From Pigmentibacter sp. JX0631 (GTDB lineage Bacteria > Bdellovibrionota_B > Oligoflexia > Silvanigrellales > Silvanigrellaceae): a DNA stretch of 64,000 nt. This document shows positions 34,367 through 44,202 of this stretch, piece by piece (the stretch's first letter is position 1; every line of letters starts with the position of its first letter). The stretch covers positions 2,269,001 to 2,333,000 of the forward strand of contig NZ_CP123622.1 of assembly GCF_029873255.1 (NCBI RefSeq), read 5' to 3'. Made by a program: the position numbers and the translations under genes. The notes beneath the pieces were generated by a model that was not told where the DNA came from, did no database searches, and was given only the letters and a program-made list of their open reading frames with translations.

Positions 34367-35725
34367 TTAACTATTTCCGGTTATTGATAATTCTTTAATC
34401 CAAATGTTCGGTGATATACCTTTATGTGTTACTGTTTCATTGTCATCAATGTAAATAATATTATTTAAAAGAGATAAAAAATCTCCGGCAACAGTTGCAG
34501 ATTCAATACTCACTTTTTTTTCATTATTTAATAAAAAACCATCAAATGGTAATGAAAATGAGCCTTGTAAAGCATTTACACCAGCATGTAGAGCTTTAAC
34601 ATTTTCTATATAAATTACATTATTTTCTTGGCTTAATGAAGAATATTGAGCAGAATTTATATTATTATTTTTACTGACGTGCAAAAAATAAGGAGAAATT
34701 GTAAGTTTTGATCCTAAATGGCAATGTCCAGTTGATTTAGTATTAAACTTTTGCGCAGTAAAACTACTGTGTAAGAAAGTTACAAGTTTTCCTTCTTGAA
34801 TAATGTTGATATTGTTTGTTATTGTACCTTCTTCATCAAAGTAACAAGGATCAGGATTTGCTGAATGCAGTGGTGAATCTGATAAATTTAAAATACTTGC
34901 AGCAATTTGAGAATTTAAATTTTCAATTGTTAGTAAGCTTTTTTTATCCAAAATATTTTGTGCATTCATGAAATTACTAAATGCATATAATAAGTCTAAA
35001 AAGGCTTCTGGAGAAAAAATAGTTTTGTATTTACCAGACTTAATATTTGTATAATTTAAATGATTTTCAGTTTTTTTAATAGCCTTTTCAGCACAATCTA
35101 AAACATTTAAATTTTGAAATCCTTTCGAAATAGAAACATGTCCTGCTTCTCGGGCAATTTTATTAGGTTCTTGGGCTAATGGATAAAAATAGCAATATGC
35201 TACGTTACTATCAGCTACCTTAATGGCACCTAAGCTATTAAAGTAAAATCTTTTCGAATATGAATCTGCAACTTTATTATATGGGACACTTTTGAAAATA
35301 GACGAATGATCAAGAATTTTAGTTTCAGCCTCGATACTTTTTTCAACTAAATCATGCATTGTAACTTTATTTTCAAGATCATTTATAACTTGAATATTTT
35401 TAGAAGTGTTTTGGCTATTTTCGCTAAAATCATAAATATTTTCTGTTGAACCATATTCTGCGCTGGAGTGAGCTAAAATAAGAGCATCGGTTAGTCCGGC
35501 ATATGTAAGATTTGAAGTACTTGTTACACCTGCTTGTTGTTTATCATTCCAAACACGAACAAGTAAATAAGATTTACTTGAAGAATTTAATCCAAATGGT
35601 TTTTTATTTTTTGCACTTGCCGAGCTTTCTTCCTTCGCTGAACCAAAAACATCATATTTTTTAATTCCCAAAGATCTAGCAATGGAATCGATATCTAATT
35701 TTATTTGTTCGATATTTAATGACAT
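34367..35725 (-). CDS. pmbA: TldE/PmbA family metalloprotease subunit
   Basis: A 452-aa protein of the TldD/TldE (PmbA) family. The ATG at 35723-35725 has AAAGGA at good spacing; a longer frame upstream overlaps tldD and is not homologous. Family features are AVRVWNDKQQAGVTSTSNL-like N-terminal strands and the C-terminal GHCHLGSKLTISPYFLHV and LQGSFSLPFDGFLLNNEKK segments. TldE lacks the metal ligands and forms a heterodimer with TldD that degrades unfolded peptides and matures some peptide antibiotics. tldD lies 14 bases upstream, so the pair is complete. It is the last gene of the aspS-led operon. Confidence 0.92.
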   Translation of the reverse strand: MSLNIEQIKLDIDSIARSLGIKKYDVFGSAKEESSASAKNKKPFGLNSSSKSYLLVRVWNDKQQAGVTSTSNLTYAGLTDALILAHSSAEYGSTENIYDFSENSQNTSKNIQVINDLENKVTMHDLVEKSIEAETKILDHSSIFKSVPYNKVADSYSKRFYFNSLGAIKVADSNVAYCYFYPLAQEPNKIAREAGHVSISKGFQNLNVLDCAEKAIKKTENHLNYTNIKSGKYKTIFSPEAFLDLLYAFSNFMNAQNILDKKSLLTIENLNSQIAASILNLSDSPLHSANPDPCYFDEEGTITNNINIIQEGKLVTFLHSSFTAQKFNTKSTGHCHLGSKLTISPYFLHVSKNNNINSAQYSSLSQENNVIYIENVKALHAGVNALQGSFSLPFDGFLLNNEKKVSIESATVAGDFLSLLNNIIYIDDNETVTHKGISPNIWIKELSITGNS

Positions 35726-35739
35726 AATTGAATCCTTTA

Positions 35740-37203
35740 TTATCGCCCACCAACGGTTATAGCATCTACTTTTATATGTGGTTGTCCAACGGTTACATAA
35801 ATACTTCCACTTACTGACCCACAAAAACCTGCAGAAATATCTAAATCGTTTCCGGACATGGAAATTTTGTGCATAATATCTTCAGCTTGGCCAATTAAAG
35901 TTGCTCCCTTTATAGGTTTTGTTACTTTTCCGTTTTCTATTAACCAAGCCTCTTCAACTCCAAAGTTGAAATCTCCAGTTCCATTTACACTACCGCCACC
36001 TAAGTTTTTGCAATAAATTCCTTTTTCAATACTAGAAATCATGTCATCAGTGGTATATTTTCCGGGAGCAATATATGTGTTTCGCATTCTGCTTGCAGGT
36101 GCAAAAGTGTAATTTTGTCTTCTTCCGCTTCCTGTTCTAGGATGTCCTGTTAGTAAATTACCCATTCTGTCACTTAAAAAATTTCTTAAAATTCCGTTTT
36201 CAATTAACAAGGTTTTTTGCACAGGCATTCCCTCGTCATCCATATCTAAAGAACCAAAACCATTTTCCCAAAAGCCTTCATCCCAAGCAGTAAGATTTTC
36301 ATGTGCAATTTTTTCTCCTTTTTTATCGGCAAAAGGAGTTGAATTTCTTTGGACAGCAGTCGTTTCTAATAAATGTCCACACGCTTCGTGAAAGATAACT
36401 CCTCCAAATTTATTAGCTAAAACAACTGGATATGTACCTGATTGAACATAATCGGCGTGTAACATATGACCAGCAATTTCAGCTAATGAATTTGTTAGGT
36501 GGTCGGCATCTATGTTTTTGAAAAAGTTTGGATTTGATGCGTCACCTAATCTTTTATGCGAGGAGGTTCTGTGTGCTTTATCAATACAAACAGCTTGGAC
36601 AGAAACGCTTTGATTTAAACGAATATCTCTAGCAAAAATTCCATCGCTTGCAGCAACTAAAACTTCTTGCCAGTCTCTAAAACCATTGGTTGTTACGCTA
36701 TTTAAATATTTAGTAATTTCTTTTTGCTTATTGTTTATTTGAAGTAAAACATCACAAATTTCTTTAACTGTGCTACTTTGATTTAACCAATTATTTTTGT
36801 TTTTTACTAAGCCATAGTCTCTTAGAGGTTCTAAATTAACTTCGCTTATAATTCTATTTTGTTGTATTTTCAAAGAATGGATATTCAAAGCTTTTTCGAG
36901 AATTCTTTTTAATCCGTTAAAACTGACATCATTTGTTGAAACATAACAATCTTCTTTGCCTTTAAAAACTCTAACACCAGCACCAAGCGCCAAGCTCGGG
37001 TTTATTGCTGTTACTTTACCATTTTCAACTAGTCCGCTTAAATGATTTCCTCTTTGTAAAAAAAATTCGATAAAATCAGCACCACTTGCTAATCCTATTC
37101 CAAGTAGTATTGAAAGAGGATAGCGCCAAGTATCATCAAATGAAGTTTGTGAACTAAGCATAGAATTAAAAGCTAAATTTTCTAGAGTAAGATTGTTAGA
37201 CAT
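35740..37203 (-). CDS. tldD: TldD metalloprotease
   Basis: A 487-aa catalytic partner of TldE/PmbA. The zinc motif HEACGH (HExxxH) stands in [17 protein letters not shown] at about 274-290, followed by the family segments [12 protein letters not shown] and [16 protein letters not shown], then [11 protein letters not shown]-like ([21 protein letters not shown]) and the C-terminal [20 protein letters not shown]. The TldD-TldE dimer hydrolyses small unfolded peptides in its internal cavity. GAGGA precedes the ATG. Order tldD-pmbA with a 14-base gap suggests coupled expression of the dimer. Confidence 0.95.
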   Translation of the reverse strand: MSNNLTLENLAFNSMLSSQTSFDDTWRYPLSILLGIGLASGADFIEFFLQRGNHLSGLVENGKVTAINPSLALGAGVRVFKGKEDCYVSTNDVSFNGLKRILEKALNIHSLKIQQNRIISEVNLEPLRDYGLVKNKNNWLNQSSTVKEICDVLLQINNKQKEITKYLNSVTTNGFRDWQEVLVAASDGIFARDIRLNQSVSVQAVCIDKAHRTSSHKRLGDASNPNFFKNIDADHLTNSLAEIAGHMLHADYVQSGTYPVVLANKFGGVIFHEACGHLLETTAVQRNSTPFADKKGEKIAHENLTAWDEGFWENGFGSLDMDDEGMPVQKTLLIENGILRNFLSDRMGNLLTGHPRTGSGRRQNYTFAPASRMRNTYIAPGKYTTDDMISSIEKGIYCKNLGGGSVNGTGDFNFGVEEAWLIENGKVTKPIKGATLIGQAEDIMHKISMSGNDLDISAGFCGSVSGSIYVTVGQPHIKVDAITVGGR

Positions 37204-37233
37204 TGTGTCCTCAAAAATGTTATTTAGATAAAA

Positions 37234-38016
37234 TTAAGGTAAGTAAAGATCTTTTCGATATTTATCAAGAATTTGATCATACTTTCCAGAAGATTTTAAC
37301 AATTTTCCTGAGTTTGTTAAGTTTTTAATAATTTCATTTGAAGCGTTTTTAGTTACTGCTAAGAAAAAAGTTACTCGCATTGGTGTGTATCCTTTTTTCA
37401 ATTTTCTTAGATCTTGTCCAAGAACTTTTGTTGATTTAATTAAAGGAGCTTCTGACGAATATAAAGCATCAACTTCCCCATTGAATAACATGGTTATGCA
37501 TTGATTTAAAGTTGGAACAGGGAAAAGATTTTGGAATCCTTGATTTATTAAATATTTATTCAGTACAGAATCTAACCAGACACATACTTTTTTTAGATTT
37601 TTAACTTCATCGACAGTTTCTGATTTCTTTTTATTTTCTTTGAGAGTAAAAAAAGAAGTTTCAATACTAATAATATTAAAAACATTATGATATTTTTTAC
37701 TATTACTATCATTTAAGACAGCTATTGTAGCGTAAACTTCTCTACTTTCCTCAGTAGTTGAATTCATTTTTTTGTATATACTTGGATAAGCTTCAACTTG
37801 AGTTTTTATATTTAATTTACCAATTTTGAAAACTTCTTGAGCAACTTCAAAATAGAATTCCCCTGGTGAAGGAGGAGTTAACAGAGTTATTTTTTCTTTT
37901 GCAAAAATTTGGCAAGGTAATGAAACAAACAATGCAACTATATAAAGGAAAAATATAGTTCTGTTACTATTTTGAACTTGTTTTATTAAATCGAGCCTTT
38001 TAAAAAGATAAAGCAC
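37234..38016 (-). CDS. Periplasmic substrate-binding-like protein
   Basis: A 260-aa protein with an N-terminal hydrophobic signal (IFFLYIVALFVSLPCQIFA) ending about residue 39, then a type 2 periplasmic-binding fold: ITLLTPPSPGEFYFEVAQEVF, VKNLKKVCVWLDSVLNKYLINQGF, LNQCITMLFNGEVDALYSSEAPL. I chose the GTG at 38014-38016 because GAGGA lies five bases before it; a TTG seven codons earlier has none. No ABC transporter genes are adjacent. It sits in a run aspS, this gene, tldD, pmbA with gaps of 24, 30 and 14 bases, so its expression is tied to housekeeping genes. Similar orphan binding proteins occur widely in predatory or parasitic Proteobacteria. Confidence 0.75.
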   Translation of the reverse strand: MLYLFKRLDLIKQVQNSNRTIFFLYIVALFVSLPCQIFAKEKITLLTPPSPGEFYFEVAQEVFKIGKLNIKTQVEAYPSIYKKMNSTTEESREVYATIAVLNDSNSKKYHNVFNIISIETSFFTLKENKKKSETVDEVKNLKKVCVWLDSVLNKYLINQGFQNLFPVPTLNQCITMLFNGEVDALYSSEAPLIKSTKVLGQDLRKLKKGYTPMRVTFFLAVTKNASNEIIKNLTNSGKLLKSSGKYDQILDKYRKDLYLP

Positions 38017-38040
38017 TTTTTCCTCGATAGTCTTCAAAAG

Positions 38041-39852
38041 TTATTCACGTTTAAGTTGTATATGAATTTCCTTTAATTGCTTTTCTGAAACAGAACTAGG
38101 TGCTTTCATCAAAAGATCCATTGCTTTTTGGTTTAATGGAAATGCTATCACTTCTCGAATATTTGGTTCATTTAAAAGTAACATGATCATTCTATCAATT
38201 CCAGGTGCAATCCCGCCATGTGGGGGAGCACCAAAAGCAAAGGCATTCCATAAAGCACCAAATTTATTTTCAACATCTGATTCTGAATATCCAGCAATTT
38301 CAAAAGCTTTTTTCATAACATCACGTCTGTGATTGCGAATAGCTCCAGAGGATAATTCAATTCCATTACATACCAGATCATATTGGAATGCTAAAATATC
38401 AAGTGGATTTTTATTTTGGAGAGCTTCCATTCCACCCTGCGGCATTGAAAATGGATTGTGAGAAAAATCAATTTTTTGTTCGTCTTCATTGAATTCATAC
38501 ATTGGGAAATCGACAATCCAAGCGAATGCCCAACTTTTTTCATCTTTTAAATTTAATTTTTCAGCAAAATAATTTCTTACTTTTCCACCAGCAGTCTGAG
38601 ATTTTAATTTATCTTTTCCAACAATAAAAATGATAGCATCTTGTGGTTCTAACTTTAGTTGATTGCCAAGAGCTTTCTTTTCAGCATCACTTAATTGTTT
38701 TGCTATTGACCCCTTCCATTCGCCATCTTTTACCGCTAACCAAGGAAGTCCTCCAAGTCCTACATCTTTAGCGTAGGCATCAGCGTCGTCAAAAAACTTC
38801 CGACTTTGTTGAGCAGAATTAGGCAGGACAATTGCTCGAATAATACCTTTATTTTCAAGAATATTTTTGAATACAGCAAATTGTGTATGGGTAAAAGTTT
38901 CTTCAACATTTTGCATTTCTAACCCATAACGAAGATCTGGCTTGTCTATGCCGTATTTATCCATAGCGTCGTGCCATGGAATGCAAGGAAACTTCCTGTT
39001 TGCTCTAATATATTTGTTTTCATAATGAGCTAAGGGAAGAATTTTGCGTTGTGTAAACTGCTTATTTTCAAACAGTCCAATCATGAGTTCTTCTATGACG
39101 TTGAAAACATCATCTTGTGTAACAAAGCTCATTTCGACATCTAGTTGATAAAATTCACCAGGTGCTCTATCTGCTCTAGGATCTTCGTCACGAAAACAAG
39201 GAGCAATTTGAAAATATCTATCGAATCCGGAGCACATTAAAAGTTGTTTAAATTGTTGTGGTGCTTGGGGAAGTGCGTAAAATTGACCCGGGTGCAAACG
39301 GCTTGGAACGAGAAAGTCGCGCGCCCCTTCTGGAGAACTACTGGTTAAAATTGGAGTATTAAATTCATTAAAACCTAATGAATGCATCTTTTCGCGGATA
39401 TAGCGAATAACTTGGCAGCGAAAAAGTATATTTTTATGCATTTTTTCTGTACGTAAATCTAAAAATCGAAAAGAAAGCCTTGTGTCTTCACTTTCTTGTT
39501 TTGGATTATGGGCAACTGGAAAAGGTAAAATATCAGATGGAGATTCTACTTGAAAAAAATCAGCTATGACTTCTATTTCTCCAGTTGGAATTTTTTGATT
39601 TATAGCACCTTCTCGTTTAGCCACAACGCCTTTAATTTGGATGACTGACTCTTGTCTAACTAAGCTAGCTTCATTAAAAAAAGGTGAATTTGGATGAATA
39701 ACAATTTGAGTAATGCCAAAGTTGTCTCGTATATCAAGAAAAATAAGACCACCTAAATCTCGTTTTGAATGCACCCAACCCATTAAAGTGACTTTTTGAT
39801 GAATAAAATTAAGATTGAGTTCAGAACAATTATGCGAACGAAGATTCTGCAT
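38041..39852 (-). CDS. aspS: Aspartyl-tRNA synthetase
   Basis: A 603-aa class II synthetase charging tRNA-Asp (or tRNA-Asp/Asn if non-discriminating). An N-terminal OB-fold anticodon domain (VTLMGWVHSKRDLGGLIFLDIRD) is followed by motif 2, CFRDEDPRADRAPGEFYQLD, a bacterial GAD insertion (about 290-420) and motif 3, HGGIAPGIDRMIMLL. Size is normal for the bacterial type. The ATG at 39850-39852 has AAAGG nine bases upstream; a TTG two codons earlier would sit too close to it. Discrimination for Asn cannot be settled by eye. Confidence 0.96.
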   Translation of the reverse strand: MQNLRSHNCSELNLNFIHQKVTLMGWVHSKRDLGGLIFLDIRDNFGITQIVIHPNSPFFNEASLVRQESVIQIKGVVAKREGAINQKIPTGEIEVIADFFQVESPSDILPFPVAHNPKQESEDTRLSFRFLDLRTEKMHKNILFRCQVIRYIREKMHSLGFNEFNTPILTSSSPEGARDFLVPSRLHPGQFYALPQAPQQFKQLLMCSGFDRYFQIAPCFRDEDPRADRAPGEFYQLDVEMSFVTQDDVFNVIEELMIGLFENKQFTQRKILPLAHYENKYIRANRKFPCIPWHDAMDKYGIDKPDLRYGLEMQNVEETFTHTQFAVFKNILENKGIIRAIVLPNSAQQSRKFFDDADAYAKDVGLGGLPWLAVKDGEWKGSIAKQLSDAEKKALGNQLKLEPQDAIIFIVGKDKLKSQTAGGKVRNYFAEKLNLKDEKSWAFAWIVDFPMYEFNEDEQKIDFSHNPFSMPQGGMEALQNKNPLDILAFQYDLVCNGIELSSGAIRNHRRDVMKKAFEIAGYSESDVENKFGALWNAFAFGAPPHGGIAPGIDRMIMLLLNEPNIREVIAFPLNQKAMDLLMKAPSSVSEKQLKEIHIQLKRE

Positions 39853-39909
39853 TTTCAAATACCTTTCGAATAATATAAAAGATAACTAAAATTATATAGC
39901 ATAAATATA

Positions 39910-39926
39910 TTCACTGTCATAGTGAA
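39910..39926 (-). terminator. Small hairpin between trmD and aspS
   Basis: TTCACT and AGTGAA (39910-39915, 39921-39926) pair with a 5-base loop, 26 bases after the trmD stop. The downstream U-tract is weak, so it may be a leaky terminator or an unrelated dyad. Confidence 0.3.
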
Positions 39927-39951
39927 GTAAAAAACAGATATTTAAAGAAAT

Positions 39952-40695
39952 TTATCCACTTTTCCAAATTTTTTCGATAATTATTTTTTCTTGCTTTGAG
40001 AATTCATCCCATTTAGAAAGAATAAGATCTGGGCGATTGCGTGCTGTTACTTTTAATTGCTCTTTGCGATTAAATTCTTTAATTTTTTTGTGATCTCCAG
40101 AAAGTAAAACCTTAGGAATAGCTTGTTCATGAAATACTTCAGGATGTGTGTATTGTGGTGCTTCAAGAATTCCATCTTCAAAACTGTCTAATAGAGCACT
40201 TTCTTCGTTACCCAATACGCCTGGGATGAAGCGAGTTATGGAATCTATAAGACACATTGCGGGTAATTCACCGCCTGAAAGAACAAAGTCACCGATGCTA
40301 ATGTTAATATCAGCATATTTTAACTCTAACCGATGATCGAAACCAGCATATCTGCCACATAAAAGAATTAAATGAGATTTCTTTGCTAGCATTTTAGCAA
40401 GTTTCGAGTCGAATACTTTTCCTGAAGGTGTTAAATTTACTACAAAAGAATCAGAGGATAAAACTGATAGTAAGGCTTTTTCAGTGATGTCAGCTCTAAG
40501 TACCATACCGTCACCACCACCAGCGGGCTGTTTATCTACATTTTTTCGCGGATGATCTGAAAAATCTCTTAAAAATACAGTATTTAAAGAAATTTGTTGA
40601 TTTTTTATGGCACGCGCAATGATTCCTTCATTTTGTAAAGGAAGAAACATTTCTGGGAATAAAGTTATGACAGAAAATTTGAGATTACTGCTCAC
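39952..40695 (-). CDS. trmD: tRNA (guanine(37)-N(1))-methyltransferase
   Basis: A 247-aa SPOUT-class enzyme that makes m1G37 in tRNAs and prevents frameshifting. Landmarks: FSVITLFPEMF start, DKQPAGGGDGMVLRAD, LLCGRYAGFD and the knot GDFVLSGGELPAMCLIDSITRFIPGVLG. The C-terminus is the helical tRNA-binding part. It starts with GTG overlapping the rimM stop (GTGA), with GAGGAAG upstream inside rimM, so translation is coupled. In many bacteria rpsP and rplS flank these genes; both are missing here. Confidence 0.96.
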   Translation of the reverse strand: MSSNLKFSVITLFPEMFLPLQNEGIIARAIKNQQISLNTVFLRDFSDHPRKNVDKQPAGGGDGMVLRADITEKALLSVLSSDSFVVNLTPSGKVFDSKLAKMLAKKSHLILLCGRYAGFDHRLELKYADINISIGDFVLSGGELPAMCLIDSITRFIPGVLGNEESALLDSFEDGILEAPQYTHPEVFHEQAIPKVLLSGDHKKIKEFNRKEQLKVTARNRPDLILSKWDEFSKQEKIIIEKIWKSG

Positions 40696-41252
40696 TCGGA
40701 TTCTTCCTCAAGAAATTCGGGGACATACTTTATCTCAATTTTTTGTTCACTTTCCGAGATATTAGTGACAAAATTATCCAAAAATGGATATAAAAATACT
40801 TTTTTATATTTATTAACATATATTTCTAAATTATCTTGAGCACCAAATGAGGAAACCCCTTCAATTCTGCCTATAAGTCCTTTATTTTCAGTGTATACCT
40901 TATAACCAATTAGCTTGCCTACAATAAACTCACCTTCAGCTACTGGTATTTCACTTTCATGGACATAAATGCTTTTATTATACAAAGGTTCTATTTGTTC
41001 ACGGGTAGTGAAACCTTCAAGATTAATAGCTAATGCTTGGCCACTATTATAAGTTTTTGCTACTTTTGCTTCAAAAAAACCTTCAGGCATTTCAAGTAAA
41101 AGGCTTTTATAGCCATCCCATTGAGACCGTCTATCAGGTGTTTTCAAAAAAAATGCGCCCTTCAAACCGTGAGGGCGGCCAATCTGCGCAAATTGAATAT
41201 AACCTTTTTGTCGCAGTAATTTCTCTTCTTCTAAACTAAATTTTTTCATCAT
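40692..41252 (-). CDS. rimM: 16S rRNA processing protein RimM
   Basis: A 186-aa ribosome assembly factor that binds S19 during 30S maturation. The N-terminal barrel has IGRPHGLKGAFFLKTP; the PRC-barrel half has GEFIVGKLIGYKVYTENKGLIGRIEGVSSFGAQDNLEIY, and the protein ends in an acidic tail. It starts with two ATG codons (ATGATGA) that overlap the stop of the MshEN-like gene and overlaps trmD at its end, so the three genes form one translation-coupled unit. The unusually long N-terminus (MMKKFSLEEEKLLRQKGYIQ) precedes the usual start. Confidence 0.93.
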   Translation of the reverse strand: MMKKFSLEEEKLLRQKGYIQFAQIGRPHGLKGAFFLKTPDRRSQWDGYKSLLLEMPEGFFEAKVAKTYNSGQALAINLEGFTTREQIEPLYNKSIYVHESEIPVAEGEFIVGKLIGYKVYTENKGLIGRIEGVSSFGAQDNLEIYVNKYKKVFLYPFLDNFVTNISESEQKIEIKYVPEFLEEESE

Positions 41253-41608
41253 GACTCTGGATCTTTTATAAACGCACTTAAAGCTGATTCCATATCAGTC
41301 TTCGTTATATATCCCAGTTCTACAAAGATTTGTCCAATAGGTCTAATGTTTTTTTGTTGAATAGATAGTAGTTGAGCTACATCTTCATCCTTCAGCATAC
41401 CGAGAGCGACTGCAATTTCACCAAATGGTTTGCCCATTTCGGCTTGCTTATTAAGGATTTGGAATATTTGTTCAACGGTTAGTTTGCCTTCATTTAGTGC
41501 AATTCTACCAATTGGTAACCATGTTTGCTTTTGAATATCTAATGCTGTCATAACTTGTCCTGGCGTTACATATCCTTTTTTTACAAGATAGGATCCAAAA
41601 AGCTGCAT
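41249..41608 (-). CDS. Four-repeat MshEN-like small protein
   Basis: A 119-aa protein made of four imperfect repeats of about 28 residues: FGSYLVKKGYVTPGQVMTAL, IGRIALNEGKLTVEQIFQIL, FGEIAVALGMLKDEDVAQLL and IGQIFVELGYITKTDMESAL. The pattern (L/I)G--L---G-(I/L)----(V/L)---L--Q is that of the MshEN/GspE N-terminal domain, which in pilus and secretion ATPases can bind cyclic di-GMP. Here no ATPase is attached. GAGG precedes the ATG and its stop overlaps the rimM start. A link between a signalling-type domain and ribosome maturation genes is unusual; the function is unknown. Confidence 0.75.
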   Translation of the reverse strand: MQLFGSYLVKKGYVTPGQVMTALDIQKQTWLPIGRIALNEGKLTVEQIFQILNKQAEMGKPFGEIAVALGMLKDEDVAQLLSIQQKNIRPIGQIFVELGYITKTDMESALSAFIKDPES

Positions 41609-41663
41609 ATGAACCTCGTAAAATCAACTGCGCCTGTGAAATCGGCAAAATTTTCTTAAAGAA

Positions 41664-41675
41664 CTTGTCGACAAG
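41664..41675. promoter_or_regulatory. 12-bp perfect palindrome between divergent genes
   Basis: CTTGTCGACAAG lies between the MshEN-like gene and the HIT-NUDIX gene, overlapping the first codons of the latter if it starts at the TTG. It may be an operator; there is no other copy that I noticed. Confidence 0.3.
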
Positions 41676-42702
41676 ATACATGAGAAAATTAGTGGAAAGG
41701 AAGGATAATTGGCAAATGTTATCACCATATATAAAACTTAATGATAATTGTGGGTTATGTTCAAAATTGCGCTCTGCAAATAGCGATAAAGACTTTCTTT
41801 TTGATGGAGGACATAATCTTTACATATTTAAAAGCCCATTTGCGGAAAAATGGCCAGGGGCTCTAATGCCTATTTTTAAAAGACATATATATGAACAATC
41901 TGATATTCGGCCTTCTGATTTACCAGATACTTTACACACTCTCGTTTGTTTAGAAAAAGCGTTACGAAAAGTAACAAATTGCAAACGCATGAATCTTGTA
42001 AAGTTTGCTAATATAAGTCATCATTTACATTGGCATTTGATCCCACGATATCATAATGAAAATTATTCAAACAAATGTTCGTGGGAATTAGAAAATATTT
42101 CCAGAGAAAAAATATATTCAAAAATAGAAGATTCTTTTTTTGAAAATGCATCTTTATATGAACAAATAAAAAATCAATCCCTATTTGAAATAAAAAATAG
42201 AGGTTCTCCTTATTTTGGTTGTGCTTTATTCTTAAGACCGATAGATAAAGAAATAAGAAATAAATTTTTTACTTTAAGTTTAGATGAAATAATACAGCTA
42301 GCAAGAAAAAATCCTGAACAGTGGGAATGTTTGTTAATGAAAAGAAATTATCATGACTTTGCTTGGGATTTTATTGGTGGAAATTGTGAAATTAATGAAT
42401 ATCCAGAGTTTGGAATGATTCGTGAAGTAAAAGAAGAAGTTGGTTGGAATATAACTAAATATAAAGAAGTAACACGACAATGGAAAATGGGAGCAATTAA
42501 AGGAATTGTTTATTTAGCTATACCTGAAAATGAAAATTATTTAGAAGATGATCCTGAAAGAGTGCATTGTGCTGAAGTTGAAACCGTAAAATATTTTAAT
42601 TTAATTGAAATAATAAATAGCTCAAATTTTGTAGATAGTGTAAAAGGAAGAATTAAAGCTTTTATTGAAAATAAAGCTGATTTTGATAGTATTGATCAAT
42701 AA
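41665..42702 (+). CDS. HIT-NUDIX fusion protein
   Basis: A 345-aa fusion of two nucleotide-hydrolase families. Residues about 25-130 are a HIT domain with the triad HLHWHLI (His120, His122, His124) and a Cys pair CGLC-like start (NCGLCSKL). From about 215, a NUDIX domain has the full box G239-x5-E245-x7-REVKEEVGW (253-261). HIT proteins cleave nucleotidyl phosphoramides or dinucleotides; NUDIX enzymes hydrolyse nucleoside diphosphates linked to X. Combined they might act in sequence on dinucleotides or modified NTPs. The start is uncertain: TTG at 41665 has no good ribosome site and an ATG five codons later is equally weak. Confidence 0.85.
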   Translation: MSTRYMRKLVERKDNWQMLSPYIKLNDNCGLCSKLRSANSDKDFLFDGGHNLYIFKSPFAEKWPGALMPIFKRHIYEQSDIRPSDLPDTLHTLVCLEKALRKVTNCKRMNLVKFANISHHLHWHLIPRYHNENYSNKCSWELENISREKIYSKIEDSFFENASLYEQIKNQSLFEIKNRGSPYFGCALFLRPIDKEIRNKFFTLSLDEIIQLARKNPEQWECLLMKRNYHDFAWDFIGGNCEINEYPEFGMIREVKEEVGWNITKYKEVTRQWKMGAIKGIVYLAIPENENYLEDDPERVHCAEVETVKYFNLIEIINSSNFVDSVKGRIKAFIENKADFDSIDQ

Positions 42703-42825
42703 ATAGCAGATTACTTTTTATATTAAGAATTGCAGTGCAACAATTTGCTGCCTTAATTTAATTTGTGATTTGCTATCCAATGTTAGCTGTAAATCTCTAT
42801 GTAAATTTTTCGCAAGGAGAGATTT

Positions 42826-44190
42826 ATGGTTGATCTGTTATCCACTGAAATTCTTGCAAGAATTCAGTTTGCTTTAACCATCATGTTTCATTATTTATTT
42901 CCTCCACTTTCAATTGGATTAGGACTGATTTTAGTTTTTACTGAAGGAATGTTTTTAAAGACTAAAAATCCTATTTATGAAATCATTACAAAGTTTTGGG
43001 TTAAAATATTCTCTGTTAATTTTGCAATGGGCGTTGCTTCTGGTTTGGTCATGGAATTCCAATTTGGAACAAACTGGGCCTCATATTCAAGATTTGTAGG
43101 TGACATTTTTGGTTCTGCCTTAGCTGCAGAAGGTATTTTCGCCTTTTTTCTAGAATCAGGATTTCTTGCCATTCTTGTTTTTGGTTGGGATCGTGTAAGT
43201 CCTAAAATGCATTTCTTTTCAACCGTAATGGTTTGTTTAGGTTCAATGTTTTCTGCAGTTTGGATTATTATTGCCAATGCCTGGATGCAAACACCTGCTG
43301 GGTATCATTTAATTGGTGAAGGACTGCAAACAAAAGCAGTAATCGATGATTTTTGGGCTATGGTTTTTAATCCTTCCAGTATGCGCATGCTTGTCCACGC
43401 TATAATTGGTTGTTGGTTGATGGGCGCATTTTTTGTCATGAGTATTTGTGCTTGGTATATCTTACAAAATAAACATCTCGAAGTAGCGAAAAAATCTTTT
43501 AAAATAGCCTTAATTTTAGGGTTTATAAGTTCTGTGCTTGCTGCTACATCAGGACATTTTTTAGCAGAAAGAGTTGCAGAAACTCAGCCAGCAAAAATGG
43601 CTGCTATGGAAGGTCATTTTCATACTGGCACAGGTGGAGCGCCGTTATATTTATTTGGTATTCCTAATAGTGAAAAAGAAACAGTTGAATATGGAATCAA
43701 AATTCCAGGCGGACTAAGTTTTTTACTCCACGGCAATTTTTCAACTCCAGTTATAGGTTTGGATCAATTTAAACCAGAAGACAGGCCTCCTATTGGAATT
43801 ACTTTTCAAACATATCACATCATGATTTCTTTAGGGATGTATATGTTATTTATAACTTCGATATCTTTATTGTTACTTAAATTAAATAAACTTTTTTCAA
43901 CGAAATGGTTGATGAAAATATATACTATCTCTGTTCTAGCACCAATTATTGCAAACCAAGCGGGTTGGATAGCTACAGAAGTTGGAAGACAACCTTGGAT
44001 TGTATATGGTTTAATGCGAACTCCTGATGGGTTATCAAAATCTGTTAAAGCTGAAGAAATTTTAATTTCAATAATACTTTTTACGATTATTTATTTGTTA
44101 CTTTTGTTTGTTTGGATTTTTGTAATTAATAACAAAATAAAGCATGGTCCTGATGATGAAATAAATGCAAAATTAGGAATAAATAAGTAA
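42826..44190 (+). CDS. cydA: Cytochrome bd ubiquinol oxidase subunit I
   Basis: A 454-aa membrane subunit holding haems b558, b595 and d; it oxidises quinol and reduces O2 with high affinity without pumping. [12 protein letters not shown] near residue 20 holds the haem b595/d His; [33 protein letters not shown] is the E-rich helix pair; the quinol end has [16 protein letters not shown]. The Q-loop is short, as in non-enteric enzymes, which explains the length below the 522 aa of E. coli. AAGGAG precedes the ATG. It is followed after 12 bases by cydB. No cydX-like small ORF follows cydB. Confidence 0.96.
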   Translation: MVDLLSTEILARIQFALTIMFHYLFPPLSIGLGLILVFTEGMFLKTKNPIYEIITKFWVKIFSVNFAMGVASGLVMEFQFGTNWASYSRFVGDIFGSALAAEGIFAFFLESGFLAILVFGWDRVSPKMHFFSTVMVCLGSMFSAVWIIIANAWMQTPAGYHLIGEGLQTKAVIDDFWAMVFNPSSMRMLVHAIIGCWLMGAFFVMSICAWYILQNKHLEVAKKSFKIALILGFISSVLAATSGHFLAERVAETQPAKMAAMEGHFHTGTGGAPLYLFGIPNSEKETVEYGIKIPGGLSFLLHGNFSTPVIGLDQFKPEDRPPIGITFQTYHIMISLGMYMLFITSISLLLLKLNKLFSTKWLMKIYTISVLAPIIANQAGWIATEVGRQPWIVYGLMRTPDGLSKSVKAEEILISIILFTIIYLLLLFVWIFVINNKIKHGPDDEINAKLGINK

Positions 44191-44202
44191 CAAGAGGTTA
44201 AA

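Noticed and set aside
40692-41608. Expected rpsP or rplS next to rimM-trmD
   Set aside because: Read on both sides; neither gene is present in this window.
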